Made by a program: the position numbers and the translations under genes. 64,000 nt of DNA from Eutrigla gurnardus (Eukaryota > Chordata > Actinopteri > Perciformes > Triglidae): NCBI GenBank assembly GCA_963514095.1, contig OY741284.1, forward strand, positions 10,943,335 to 11,007,334. The letters are read 5' to 3'. Shown piece by piece: positions 27,545-55,818 of the stretch (positions are counted from its first letter, which is position 1; every line of letters starts with the position of its first letter). The notes under the pieces were generated by a model that saw nothing but the letters and a program-made list of their open reading frames with translations, did not search any database and was not told the origin of the DNA.

Positions 27545-30500
27545 GGGAGGGGGGGGGGGGGATCTCATTACCATTGGGCTGGGATGACAGAGGAAGGCTG
27601 GTTCACATCGTTAGGGGGCTGGGCCTGTCACCGTAATGAGGGATATGAAGCCTCAAGTGAATTTTCTTGGGAGCAACAGAGATTGTAAAAGAGGAGAGAA
27701 GAAAAGAGAGGAGAAGAGGGGAAGAGAAGAAAAGAAAAGAAAAAAAGAGGAGAGAAGAGAAGGGAAGGGAAAAGAAGAGAGTGTGACAGCTTATCGCTAG
27801 CTCTGAGCTCCAAGGGGGGCCGGGTGTCAGCAATTTTATGTGTGTGCACCTGGGTTTTGTGACACTACAGGAACAAGGGAATGAGAGAATAAATCGGAGA
27901 GGAGAGGAGAGGAGAGGAGAGGAGGAGAGGAGGAGAGGAGATTTTCTGGAAACAAAGCCAGACGCGTTTTTAACCAAACCCATGGGGTCTAAGACTGCCA
28001 TTCAATAGCAGACAGAGAGCATAGTCTGAATTCTAATTGTCAACCCTTAGAGATAAGACTCACATAAACACACACACAGACACACACACTCACACAGACA
28101 CACACACACTGTTATGGAGAGCAAGAGGCAGCGAATGAGAGGTGGAAAGGATGGGAAGTTTATTGCTGGCTAGTCTACTCTTTCCCCGTGACACGGCAGA
28201 TATAATAACAAAGATATATATTCCAAGAGTCTGCAAGCACAAACCATTTACAGCTTTTTTTTCTGTTAAATAAAGAGTGAAAAAGGGGGAGAAATAGATT
28301 ATGGAGAGAGAAGAAGCAACAGAAGGCGCAGGGAGTCATTAATCTGACAGATGAGTGCTGTAATGAGTGACAGCATGATGGGAATAAACACTTCAGGGAC
28401 TCTCAGAAGAAGTGACACAGGCAGTATGATGTTACAGTGGAGAGACATGGAGAGAGAGTGTCTCGGCAGCAAACAGTTTATCAGGGGGGATGCGGTATAC
28501 TGAAAAAAAAAAGGTCTTTAAATATTCCTTAAAAACCTAATTGTCATATTCGGTGACATTCCTGCAGTCAGATTGAACTGCAACTTAAGTTTCTCTTGAG
28601 AGATTTCATCACACTCACACAACTTTCAGTCCACTCTCTCCATAGGTTGATGTGCACAAGAAACAAGCAGGCATTTTATTGTATTTACTTACTAAGAAAC
28701 ACAGTATTACATGGCTTTTAGCCATCACTTGCAGACATTAATCTACAAGTATAAGCAACAAACATTGAGTTTTAAGCATGTACAGTATGTGCTGTATTTC
28801 CTTTAATTATTTTAAGCTTACAAATTTAGTTCATTGTGTCAAAGGTGCAGAAACATTTTGTTTTGTACTGTATCATACATTAGTTTTTCATGAACTGCAT
28901 AAATAGTCACCAAAGCAAAAGCTAAAACAGATTCATCCAATAGCATAGCAAGTAGAGGCATATAAATGTCTGTTAAAGTATGCTTTCCAATGAAAGTGCA
29001 TTATCCCCATTTCAAGTGTGCAAGACAGAGGGAAAGCGTCCAACTCACTGACTGACTGACTGACTGACTGACTGACTGACTGACTGAATTTCCTCAACCT
29101 TTCAAAACATGCTGTACTGACTGAGCACAGGTTGAATGAAGTTCCACTTCTTTCCACCCCCACACGGAGGATTCTTCACGGTCTTTTGGGCCGACCATCA
29201 TCCCTCTTATTCCCTCCTCCTCAGATAACCCCATTCCAGCAAACTAATTATTACCAAAGTCTGAACGAAGACGTGTGGGTGTGACAAAGGTGGGGAGCGA
29301 GCATGGGGAAGTGAAGCAAAGGAGCAGTGGATCACAGAGTCTACTCGTTTTGTCCTTAATACCATCCTTCAGCTCCCCTGCCGAGCATACTGCAAAACTC
29401 ACATCAAAAGAACAAGAGTGCACGCAAACATACACACCTGCAGCGCACTCACTGCTCTTAGATGATGTTCTCTTGAAGTGCAAGAGTTGCACACACTGGA
29501 CTGTTAAGGCTAGAAAATGATTCTTCAGAGGGATCAGAGGTACCAGGAAATCAATCTTAGCATTAACACTTCATAGACACTGGTGTTTTTGGATGAGTAC
29601 TGTGCACACCATGGGTCTCAGAAGCAAGGGGCCCCAGTTATGCCCCATATGCATTTGCATAAAGTGTGTCAAGTCGTTTTCCCACAGCTTCAAGAAGAAG
29701 ACAACAATCTGTTCCTTTTTCCATTTCTCCCCTTCTTATCACTTATCATCAAACCAAACAAAAACATATTTGGAAGACAAAATCTATCACACAATTTCTT
29801 TTTTTCTCTCCGTCTGTCTCTCCGCCTCTCTATCTAACTGAAAATCTGTGCTGCTCACACACTCACACATGCATTTATGCTCCTGTGCAACCACATATCT
29901 GGCCATTAGTCCACTCACCAGCATATCTGTGGCGTGAAGGTAGTGCTTGCTTGCCATATAGGCCTCCAGACGTTGAGGCACCTGCTTGATGCTTTCGATT
30001 TCATCCAGCAGCTGGAGGACGTGCTTGTGCTCGATGCCCTCAATCCACAGCTTCCTCAGCTCATCCCTTTTGCAGTGGAGCAGCATCTTACAAGATAGCA
30101 GGTTCTCCTTCACCTGCAGGGGTTAAAAATTTAAAAAAAGTAAGAGCGACTACTTGACTACATTTAGGTGCAGGCTAGCAGTAGAAGGGATAAAACATAT
30201 CAGCAAGTAGGCCTTTTTGTGACATATTACAGTACAGTTGTAAATAATCAAAATAAATGATGGCAGAATTCCATTTTGAAGCATCAGTTCCAGGCATTGT
30301 GCATGCTAGTCTTACTCTCATAGCCCCATAATACTGGGATACTTGAATATTGTAGATTGGTTTATGTTAGTAACCACTGTTAATTTTCGTACTATAACAA
30401 GTGAAAATGTCTGCCATCGGCAGGTCTATGCAGTGCTGAAAAAGTACATGTACATGATATTTTTTTTGATTGATTGATCTCCATCCAGAGCCACAGGATT

Positions 30501-31836
30501 CAGCTGATGATTTTTAAGTAGGCAGCTTTCTTCTTGGGTAAACAGGTATTGTGTTACTTAAGTCAGTGTTTCAGTCCTCAAGATCGAAAAAAAAAAGTCT
30601 AAAAACTGAGATAAGAGACTCTTCATGAAGATACAAATGGAAATGAATGAAAAACGTGTTTTGTTTCTTCATTACACAGCTTAGACTCATTGCAGTGAAT
30701 CCATTGGAAACTCCAGCAACGGCTTATCACAAACCCTCCAGTATCTATTTTTGCATGCAAGTCTTTCATTTTACCTGTTTGATCTTGTTGCGGGAGCTAG
30801 TGATGCGCTCAGTGATGCTCTGGTAGGTCCTGATGGCAGTGGTGAGTTCGGCGTAATGCTGAACAATCAGCTCATCTAAATCCCTGTCAGATGTCTCGAA
30901 GGCCTCTTCCAGACGACCCTTCTCCGTCTCCCTGTCCTGCACATCGTCACTGCTGGACAGAGTCCTGCATTGGGGAGGAGGGAAAGGAAATAACTAAATC
31001 TCCACCACGAGTCTGATATGGCATCGGTGTTGGAATAGAGAGCCCCAGGAAATGGCAATTACAAAAAGAGTTTGAGCTAAGAAGAAAACCAACCGAGTGC
31101 CATCATACCCGACAGTATAGTAGTTACATTCAGGGGAATTAAATTAGCACCTGTCAAACACATGGTAAATGTTGGCTATGGCAGGTAAAAATGCCAAGTA
31201 AAAATGCCAAGTCATCGGATTAAGAAATTACAGGATATATTCCATATTTCTTGTTTATAATTCTAGTGCATCTAATGAGGACTAATTGGAACACTAACAA
31301 GGCCCCGTAGCCTCCACTTTGGAAACACTTTAACTGTTTTATATCCCATTATTTGCATGCACATTTTCCTCTCACCAAGCAAAAGCAACTAGCCTTGAGA
31401 CACTACAGCTGTCAAAACCGTTGGTCAAAGTCACAGTACTTGCAGTTAATGCCTCTCGTGTCAATAATTCATCTTTTTTTTTAGAGTCCAGACAATAACT
31501 TCTGTGCTGCTACAAAATAATCTCAAGTGCAACTTTAAAAATCACAGACAAATTGTTTTAATAAACGTAGCACCCTGGCCATAATAACCCTTACATTTCC
31601 TACAAATAATCAACAACACAGGAAGGATGTTGCTAACGCAGCTTTAGCATAAAAGCTAACTGTCAACCCGTCTGAGAGCAAATGCAAGCAGTCCAAGAGC
31701 CGTCTGTCGTCTTATAGCCTCCGTGTAGTCCATATAATGAATGTGTCAAACCTTACCTTATGACAGAGATAAGAAGACCAGAAGGGTCTTTGTTTTTGCT
31801 AACTGCACTCCTGTATCTCCCCGTCTCAGTTGCCAT
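7754..31836 (-). CDS. exoc4: EXOC4 (Sec8), exocyst complex subunit, coding exons 1-10, 3' part outside window
   Basis: EXOC4/Sec8 is a subunit of the octameric exocyst, which tethers secretory vesicles to the plasma membrane before SNARE-driven fusion. Ten exons join in frame with GT-AG introns and give residues 1-478 plus one base (joined pieces 31757-31836, 30775-30964, 29919-30113, 26012-26199, 24310-24419, 21982-22082, 21667-21821, 17534-17714, 8116-8261, 7754-7842). The N-terminal part (about residues 1-150) is the Sec8 N-terminal region, including the coiled-coil segment used in exocyst assembly. Diagnostic strings are SKNKDPSGLLISVI, LLHCKRDELRKLWIEGIEHK, DELHRHLYIKSTSR, QIVKRSTTQIAD and [16 protein letters not shown], all very close to human EXOC4 as remembered. 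The human protein is about 974 residues, so about half is here. The remaining exons must lie beyond position 1. The gene is divergent from CHCHD3, as in mammals. Confidence 0.97.
8116..8261 (-). CDS. exoc4: EXOC4 coding exon 9
   Basis: This 146-base exon encodes [40 protein letters not shown] and QRAKQSLF (residues 401-448) plus AA of Lys449. It matches the human '[28 protein letters not shown]'. The acceptor is TTGTTTAG and the donor is TTCAA|GTAAGG. It lies 9.3 kb from exon 8. Confidence 0.96.
13946..14131 (-). mobile_element. tRNA-derived SINE copy (teleost type), truncated
   Basis: Read on the minus strand, this has a tRNA-like head (GCAGCTCAGAGGGAGAGC, A-box-like) and a B-box-like GGTTCGATTCCC. 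These are followed by the body typical of a widespread teleost SINE: '...GTGTGAATGGGTGAATGTAGTGTAAAG...GTGGTC'. The copy is decayed and lacks the usual 3' tail. The family was recognised from memory, so its exact name is not given. Confidence 0.65.
16612..16656. repeat. 14-bp perfect inverted repeat with 17-nt loop
   Basis: CCTCTGAGAAAGTA (16612-16625) and its exact complement TACTTTCTCAGAGG (16643-16656) can form a hairpin. It may be chance, a remnant of a small palindromic element, or an RNA hairpin within EXOC4 intron 8. Confidence 0.7.
16850..16882. repeat. (AC)n/(GCAC)n microsatellite
   Basis: An AC array passes directly into a CGCA tetranucleotide array. This compound microsatellite lies in EXOC4 intron 8. 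Confidence 0.85.
17534..17714 (-). CDS. exoc4: EXOC4 coding exon 8
   Basis: This 181-base exon completes Arg340 and encodes LLLELLELLFDKFKAVAQAH, SVVLAHMQQIAVRCPRGAYE and EGIKLYEQADVSAKIQTVLQ (residues 341-400). The first third is near-identical to human, while the AVRCPRGAYEEG section differs and is unusually rich in CpG and GC. The donor CAG|GTCAGA has C at +3. Confidence 0.94.
17715..21666 (-). other. exoc4: EXOC4 intron 7
   Basis: This 4.0 kb intron lies between exons 7 and 8. A GT-rich imperfect array lies at 20852-20893. I see no coding sequence, RNA gene or clear mobile element in the remainder. Confidence 0.8.
21667..21821 (-). CDS. exoc4: EXOC4 coding exon 7
   Basis: This 155-base exon encodes ALAKLKKIPETIKAIMERLE, PELKQIVKRSTTQIAD and HAYQRGENLAQESQP (residues 289-339), nearly identical to human. 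The acceptor is TTCTTCAG and the donor is CCAAG|GTACAG. The amphipathic helices fit the elongated helical-rod fold of exocyst subunits. Confidence 0.96.
21982..22082 (-). CDS. exoc4: EXOC4 coding exon 6
   Basis: This 101-base exon completes Val255 and encodes RELQQDVRELNQADLPEVDP then EENSAEFMGILIK (residues 256-288), matching the human '...LDPEENSTLFMGILIK'. The donor is AAA|GTACCT, a weak match to consensus, and it opens a short 160-base intron. Confidence 0.94.
22083..24309 (-). other. exoc4: EXOC4 intron 5
   Basis: This 2.2 kb intron contains a perfect (TG)30 array at 23767-23826. It also has a complex, homeodomain-site-like stretch at about 22490-22830 that could be a conserved non-coding element. 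No exon was seen. Confidence 0.75.
23767..23826. repeat. (TG)30 microsatellite
   Basis: A perfect 60-base dinucleotide array in EXOC4 intron 5. It explains the Val-Cys and Thr-His open frames on the two strands. Confidence 0.95.
24310..24419 (-). CDS. exoc4: EXOC4 coding exon 5
   Basis: This 110-base exon encodes SLAKDASPMPALDVSSLSTP followed by RKLLDSSQFSTPGSSS (residues 219-254). It matches the human 'KDAS...LPTPRKFLDTSHYSTAGSSS' linker. The acceptor is CTTCACAG and the donor is AGTG|GTATGA. It is less conserved than its neighbours and rich in Ser and Pro, consistent with a flexible linker between helical bundles. Confidence 0.93.
24420..26011 (-). other. exoc4: EXOC4 intron 4
   Basis: This 1.6 kb intron has ordinary AT-rich sequence. 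I see no repeats of note and no coding potential. Confidence 0.75.
26012..26199 (-). CDS. exoc4: EXOC4 coding exon 4
   Basis: This 188-base exon encodes residues 156-217 plus two bases of Gly218. Strings are VSAVDSLEGPLLQVEGLGDL and IDELHRHLYIKSTSR. The end (LGLKNKDKNAAK) is the variable linker that differs most from human. The donor is AAGGG|GTAAGG read on the minus strand. Confidence 0.95.
26917..26936. repeat. C20 mononucleotide run
   Basis: Twenty consecutive C on the plus strand, which is G20 on the EXOC4 sense strand. This is a candidate for sequencing-length error. Confidence 0.85.
27304..27388. repeat. (TG)n microsatellite, about 42 units
   Basis: An uninterrupted TG array of 85 bases in EXOC4 intron 3. 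It is separated by 76 bases from a second TG array of similar length in the same orientation. Confidence 0.95.
27465..27561. repeat. (TG)n microsatellite followed by G13 run
   Basis: A TG array (27465-27543) followed almost at once by G3-A-G13 (27545-27561). With the array at 27304-27388 it forms a pair of direct repeats. Confidence 0.93.
27687..27781. repeat. 95-base uninterrupted polypurine tract
   Basis: Every base from 27687 to 27781 is A or G, in irregular GAGA/AAAGA blocks. Long mirror-like polypurine tracts can adopt triplex (H-DNA) structure. It lies in EXOC4 intron 3. Confidence 0.85.
27896..27941. repeat. (GGAGA)n pentanucleotide array
   Basis: About nine units of GGAGA with GGA variants, 115 bases after the polypurine tract and probably of related origin. 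Confidence 0.88.
29047..29086. repeat. (ACTG)10 tetranucleotide microsatellite
   Basis: A perfect 40-base tetranucleotide array in EXOC4 intron 3. It gives the Ser-Val-Ser-Gln repetitive frame on the minus strand, which is not a gene. Confidence 0.95.
29919..30113 (-). CDS. exoc4: EXOC4 coding exon 3
   Basis: This 195-base, phase 0 to phase 0 exon encodes residues 91-155, starting VKENLLSCKMLLHCKRDELR and ending MASKHYLHATDML. The acceptor is CCTGCAG and the donor is CTG|GTGAGT. It is almost identical to the human segment, which makes it one of the strongest anchors for the gene call. Confidence 0.96.
30114..31756 (-). other. exoc4: EXOC4 introns 1 and 2 (flanking exon 2)
   Basis: Intron 2 is 30114-30774 (661 bases) and intron 1 is 30965-31756 (792 bases). 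Both are AT-rich and of low complexity in places. I see no further exon or repeat family in them. Confidence 0.8.
30775..30964 (-). CDS. exoc4: EXOC4 coding exon 2
   Basis: This 190-base exon follows an ATGCAG acceptor and ends AAACAG|GTAA. It completes Arg27 and encodes residues 28-90. Recognisable strings are TLSSSDDVQDRETEKGRLEE and DELIVQHYAELTTAIRTYQS. It is strongly helical and is part of the conserved Sec8 N-terminal coiled-coil region. Confidence 0.95.
31757..31836 (-). CDS. exoc4: EXOC4 coding exon 1 (start codon)
   Basis: The ATG at 31836-31834 opens MATETGRYRSAVSKNKDPS, followed by GLLISVI, matching the human N-terminus with minor changes and one residue fewer. The exon stops after AG of codon 27, before a GTAAGG donor (phase 2). 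The start is supported by homology and by the lack of any upstream in-frame homologous extension. Confidence 0.95.
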
Positions 31837-31990
31837 TTTTTTTCCAGCTGCGGCACCCAAACAGGAAGACAGAAGAGTCAGGTCACGCGGAGGAGGGGAT
31901 TCTGGGAGTTGCAGTTTGAACATGGGAAGTAGCGCTATCAGTTGTGCACGTTTTATCTGACTGCAGTCACAAACGCGAAACGTACGGCGT
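31837..31990 (-). promoter_or_regulatory. exoc4: EXOC4 5' UTR / proximal promoter candidate
   Basis: Immediately upstream of the EXOC4 start codon. On the minus strand it carries an ACTGCAACTCCCAGAATC-like element (31898-31916), close to the ZNF143/THAP11 'SBS' promoter motif. There are also GGAA cores (31863-31867 and 31924-31928, plus strand) resembling ETS sites. No TATA box is evident. Such motifs are common in housekeeping promoters, which suits EXOC4. Function here is inferred from sequence only. Confidence 0.55.
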
Positions 31991-34900
31991 TACGTTACGC
32001 TGAGGTAGGCTATAGAAAATGAGCCTTCATTAAAAAAAAGATATAAATGTAAAAGCTTAAGATGAATTGTACAAATATTCTCTATTTGAATGGAACAGGT
32101 ATTTACACACGTTCCATATTTTAGAGGGTTCTGGGTTCTTGCTCAGAAATAAAATTAAAAATGCATCATAAAGAAAATATCAACTTATTCAATCACATTT
32201 AAATGTATTATTTTGAACCGTCCATGCTTGATTGATCTCCATCAACAGGGATCTCCATATGGATGATAAAGATGTTTCATGGCACACATCCAGTGTGTTC
32301 TGCACTGTGGTACAGTCGCATGCTGATTCTGGTTGCTGTGTGGTGTGATGATGAGGTATAATTATAGTTTAAGTATTTATTTATCTTCCAATTCAATACA
32401 AATCACCCCACAAGAAAAAGGGTTTCATTGTCACATTTTCAGTCCAGTTCTCTTGAGACTCACAAAGGAAAGGCTGAGCAGCGAAAAAGGGGAGATAGAC
32501 AGTGTGTGTCAGTGAGTTAATAGAACATAGTGCTGGATTTGGCAGGCCTCTCCTGTGCTGTATCTCTGACAATCTCTGCTGTTCCAATGAGAATGGGAGA
32601 GGGCATTGATTCTGGACCAAACGGGGTCGATTCCCAGCAGCCTGGACCCTGATTGATGCACTGGTGGACTGACGAGATAACATTGTGGGTGATCTTTGTG
32701 TCTCTTGCACAAAAAAAGAAACAATCGCTGTGTCATGCGGGAGCCACAGATTTTCTCCTGAAGGTGCCGAGCCTCAGGTCCAAGTTTAATTTTGAAGTTC
32801 TTATCACCTTATGGCCCATGTCCCATCAGTCCAGCTAATCTACAGGGCTTCTTTTCTCCAATAACGCAGCACCAAGGTTATTTTTCAGCTTGACGTGTGT
32901 GGCCAGTAGGTGATTTATTTAACTGACTGGCCTGTGTGGATCAGATGCAAGGGCAACAATAAGGTATTTGTGGGACTAGCCTTTATAGGTCTAATAAATT
33001 AAACATAATTCCTCCTTAAAAAACAATAGTTATAGATTAAGGTAGAGGAGCTCCATTAGAAAAAGCATGTTTTTAAGCAGCGGCGTTTCTTTAAATATGA
33101 TGGTCATTAAACAATTCATGTTGTTTGTTTTGAACCTACTTTGATGTTGTGTGTTAGGTCACTTTTAATATGTTTTTTCATAATTGTGAGCAAAATACCA
33201 CAGAAAGATAGGGAGTTTGTGTATTTGCTCACCTCTCCAACCCTTGAAACCTTGGTGATTAGGAAGATACTTCTTTGTTTCCATGGAAATGTGGTTAAGG
33301 AAAACAGCAACACTGCATCTATTATATGCCCTCTGGACCTTTCACATGATTTTGAATTGGATCAAACAAAACATGTGTCTCTCCAACTTAATCAACCACC
33401 TACATGATGATACAGCACCAAACTCATTTTATATTTATTTCTTTACCAGACACACTTAAGTCGATTGATATCTTTATTGAGTAGAGCTCTCAGTTTTGCA
33501 GGGGCGACAGAGAAATTGAATTTGATAAGGATTTATGGATGTCTCATGTGGAATCAACACAAACTTCATAAGGAAGGAAGGAGAAGCGTTAAAGCCAAAC
33601 AGCAGTAATAACACAAAGGTTAAAGATAATTCAGGGTTTTTTTTTTACACTTGGAGTCCTGCGCTCCACGCTCCTTAGACTTTACTTTGGGTGTTTCACT
33701 TCCTTTGTGTGCACACTGCCCTGCAGTCCCGACCTAATCTCGAGGCTAATCAAGATGAACAGGCACATGCCTTCAAGGAAAGTGGGATTCGGCATTATTT
33801 AAAAACAGCGCAGTGAAGAACTACTCTGCGGTTTCAGAACACGTCATTAATCTGATGTAGATTTCGAAAGTTTCTCAAGAACAACTTTGAAGAAAAATCT
33901 TGGGAAGATATCAGTAATGAGGTCCAAGGTCACTGGACATGCTTAAAAACCTTGTTTTCGCTCGCCTGCACATAGTCATCAAATTCAATATTACCAATAC
34001 AAGACAACCAAGCAGCATGACTGCTTAGTATCAAAGTCAGGACTCAGTCAAAATAATATAAAGGTTTATTGTAATAATTCTGTAATGTACAAAAAACAAG
34101 ACTCTACAATTCAACCGTATCTCTGTCCATGAGTATTGCCTGAGTCTCTTCAGAGAGTGCCCTCAGGGCATTACATTGTAATTATTGATTACGTAATCTC
34201 TGCATAGACTTGCTGTGGAGATGAGGCGGGCCCCTTGGGGAAATCTGTCCGTGACAATGTGACAACATTTAAACCATTGGAATACCTATTATCTCAGAAC
34301 AGAACCCAGGACATTAAAAGCAATGTAACCTCAGGAGCTCCTTGTGTTTTACTGTGTTTTGTGATTAAATGCAAATAAATTCAAATACATCGATAGTCTG
34401 TCCAAATTAAGTTTGACTCATAGTGCCGAACCAAGAAGACCTGCATTGGTGATAGTAAATGGATAATTTATGTAGCGCTTTCTACTAGTCAACGACTCAG
34501 TGCTTTACAGTACAGTACATACAAGTAACGCGCTGATGGCAGAGGCTGCCATGCAAGGTGCCACCTGCACAACAGGATCTAATCTAATCTAACCCATGCA
34601 CGCACATTCACATGCGGATGGCACACCCTTCGGGGTTTCAGTATCTTGGAAACTTCTGCACTCGGACTGGAGGGATCTGGGAATCAAACCGCCGATCTTC
34701 CAATTGAGCCACAGCTCTGCCCCACATCTGCCCTACCACAGCCCCCATACCATATCAGTGTTGGAATAACCACTTCATGTCATCTGTTGTGAAATCAGGT
34801 TTTTCCTCAGGACATACCATCGTATTCAGTGATTGACATCCTCATATCTCTGTCACCATAAAATCCTTTCTGCCATAATTTGTTCTTTTCCAATTTGCTC

Positions 34901-36420
34901 ATATGAAGTTTATGTGTTACTTTTTGCAACAAACAGCACAGTCAGCCATTTTTGTCAATATTTTGATATAAAAATGTTTTATATTAAACATAAAAAATAT
35001 CAGAATCCTCTGGAGATATGATTTTTTATTCAATAAATGTATCGCATACACGGGCAAAATGAATTCTTAAAAAGGTTTTTATTGATTTACATTGATTGCA
35101 CAGTAAACGATGGGGAGAATGTGAAACCGCACAAAAACATATCAGCAGAAAAGAGCATTATAAAACTATATTAGATCATCTTGTGTGTATGATATAGAGG
35201 ATTATTCTTATGAACTGTCATTCTCTATAATATCCTCATTGAGGCAGATAAAATCTCCAGCTCCAATTTTAAATCAACTGTATGTCGACTGTATGAGTTT
35301 TTGAAATGGATATAGTTCAAGGTCTTTGATTAACTGCCTGCTTGCCTTGCCCCTTTGGATTTGTTTGTTGGTTTTGACTTGCTGCCTGTTGTTGAATGTA
35401 AGCCTCCTCACTACCAAGCAAAGCCTTCTTTTATTACATTAGTTCTGCTTCATGACTCAGCTTTTGGGTCTGAGAACCAAACCTGTGGTGCTGCCGACTG
35501 TAGGATTTATTTTTTTTATTTATTTGTTTATTTTCATTTCCCCATCCTCTCTGCTGGGAGCAGACGGCAGATTTAGAAAAATGAATAAGAATACTCTGAC
35601 ACTCATCGTGGGAAAAGAAATCAACATTTTGTGTTCACACATTAGTTCCCAGGATTAAGCACTCAAAATAACAACGTCTGGGGGGAATATCAGTAAAAGT
35701 GACTGTTTAAGATGTGTTTAAAACAAAGTGAGGAAAGACAAGGATGGTGAGCAGAGACATTGCTCCCTTCAAAAGCAGTTAAACACAATGTCAGCATGAT
35801 GAATGGCAAATGCGAGTGGAAGCTCTGCAGAGAGATCATCAATTGATGCCAGAGAAAGACTGCAGATGAATATCAGTGGCAGTGGCTTGCATGGATTGTG
35901 ATGATTTTCAAGTCAAGATGATGCAAAATGCTATAAATGATTTATTTGTCAGGAACAAAGACATGAAGTGAAGAAGAAAATAGCTTTAGGTTAAAAAAAA
36001 TGATGAAACTATTAAGTCTTTTTCAGGATGTTGCACGAACCTGAAGTAAAGGTTAGAATGTAGCCAAGAAATGGGGCTTTGGAAAGTCATTTCAAATCCA
36101 TCCATTTATCTGCCACTGTTCCATTAATTAGAAACACATATCTTAGCTCTCCTTTTCTCCCTACATTTGTAGCTCTGTTGTTTTATCTGTTGTCTTTTTG
36201 ATAGCAAACTGTTTTGGTGTGCTGGGCTTGTATGCACCTACAATTTTATGTCTTATACCAGTATAGATGATAGGATTATATATGATATTTTAGGGGAATA
36301 TAATTAACACAATTAATGTCACTTTCCAATATATCTATGGGGGAAAAGTCTTATAGTTCCGTCTTTCTGGATCGAGCCATACATCACATCGAGAGCACGT
36401 TGATGATGTCCATAGCGCTG
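31991..36420. other. EXOC4-CHCHD3 intergenic region
   Basis: About 4.4 kb between the two candidate promoters. It contains one SINE (34453-34723) and otherwise AT-rich sequence with no gene-like frame. I see no RNA gene. Start codon to start codon is about 4.9 kb. Confidence 0.8.
34453..34723 (-). mobile_element. tRNA-derived SINE copy (teleost type), near full length
   Basis: Read on the minus strand it begins GGGGCAGAGCTGTGGCTCAA, with a B-box-like GGTTTGATTCCC at 34690-34679. It continues through GGTGGCACCTTGCATGGCAG and CCATCAGCGCG to a tail with AAAGCGCTACATAAATTATC. This is the same family as the copy at 13946-14131 but more complete. It sits in the EXOC4-CHCHD3 intergenic region. It is non-coding and Pol III-type by structure. 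Confidence 0.75.
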
Positions 36421-36437
36421 TCACACTCCATCAACGA

Positions 36438-36516
36438 CCAATGAAAAGCTCCGATGTAGGGCCGCTTCTGTCCAATCCCCTCGCGCGTTCTTCGATTACG
36501 TCATGCTAAGGAAGTG
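36438..36516 (+). promoter_or_regulatory. chchd3: CHCHD3 proximal promoter candidate: two CCAAT boxes, CRE-like site, ETS-like site
   Basis: Within 280 bases upstream of the CHCHD3 ATG lie CCAAT at 36438-36442 and 36472-36476 (NF-Y type), TTACGTCA at 36496-36503 (CREB/ATF type) and AAGGAAGTG at 36508-36516 (ETS type). The area is CpG-rich. This combination is typical of TATA-less promoters of nuclear genes for mitochondrial proteins. A short GT array (36541-36562) lies in the probable 5' UTR. Binding is inferred. Confidence 0.6.
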
Positions 36517-36713
36517 TGGACTTCGCCGAAGCAGGAGGCGTGTGTTGTGTGTGTGTGTGTGTGAGTGGGGGGGCCCTAGCTAGCTATATCTGCTTCTAAC
36601 GCAAGCAAACTATACACAAAAAAACAACAACAAAACAACAACAAAGAAAGTGAATGTGAGTCTTTCATAGAACGTGTAAGATAACTGACACGTTGACAGC
36701 CTGCGGTCTGATA

Positions 36714-55255
<18,542 letters not shown>

Positions 55256-55514
55256 GTAAGTCTGCACACACATACGGTTTGTCAGTTGTTTAAAGTGCCG
55301 GTCGCCGCAGCGACAAACAGACGTTGAACATTTTAGCTGTGTGACCTTGCGAGCGCAGACTCACTGATCCCGGATCACCGTTCTAACGCAGAGACACACG
55401 GGGGCGAACCTATTTATCGTAACCGACAGGTCGTGCCTGGTACAGTGACAAATGTCAGGGCTGAGTGTGTGTGTGTGAGCGTCGTCGTGAGCTGTAATTC
55501 ATCGAACCCCCCCC

Positions 55515-55539
55515 CACACACACACACACACACACACAC
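55515..55539. repeat. C-run plus (CA)n microsatellite
   Basis: A short (CA)12 array directly after a C-run, 260 bases into CHCHD3 intron 4. Confidence 0.9.
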
Positions 55540-55779
55540 CCCATAACAGTAAATTAAACTCTTTTTTTCACTGTTATCTTCAACACATCATAGCTACATA
55601 ATGCAAAATCTGAACACAGTAAAAGTTAATTTAAAAAAACAAACCGTAAGTTGCGGTTTATCTCTTTGTGGCATCCACATTTTGCAGTTTGATATGTTTG
55701 AAGCTACCTTCATATTGGGCAGCCTGTGTCTTTATTTCCTGTAAATTGCCCTTGTAAACATTGTCAGATGAACGTTCCT

Positions 55780-55781
<2 letters not shown>

Positions 55782-55815
<34 letters not shown>
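55782..55815. repeat. (AC)17 microsatellite
   Basis: A perfect 34-base dinucleotide array, followed by a short GCAGGCAGGCAG run. Confidence 0.92.

Positions 55816-55818
<3 letters not shown>

Larger units (their letters stand above)
26200..29918 (-). other. exoc4: EXOC4 intron 3
   Basis: This 3.7 kb intron is the most repeat-dense part of the EXOC4 half: a C20 run (26917-26936), two long (TG)n arrays, a G13 run, a 95-base polypurine tract, a GGAGA array and an (ACTG)10 array at 29047-29086. No coding sequence was seen. Confidence 0.8.
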
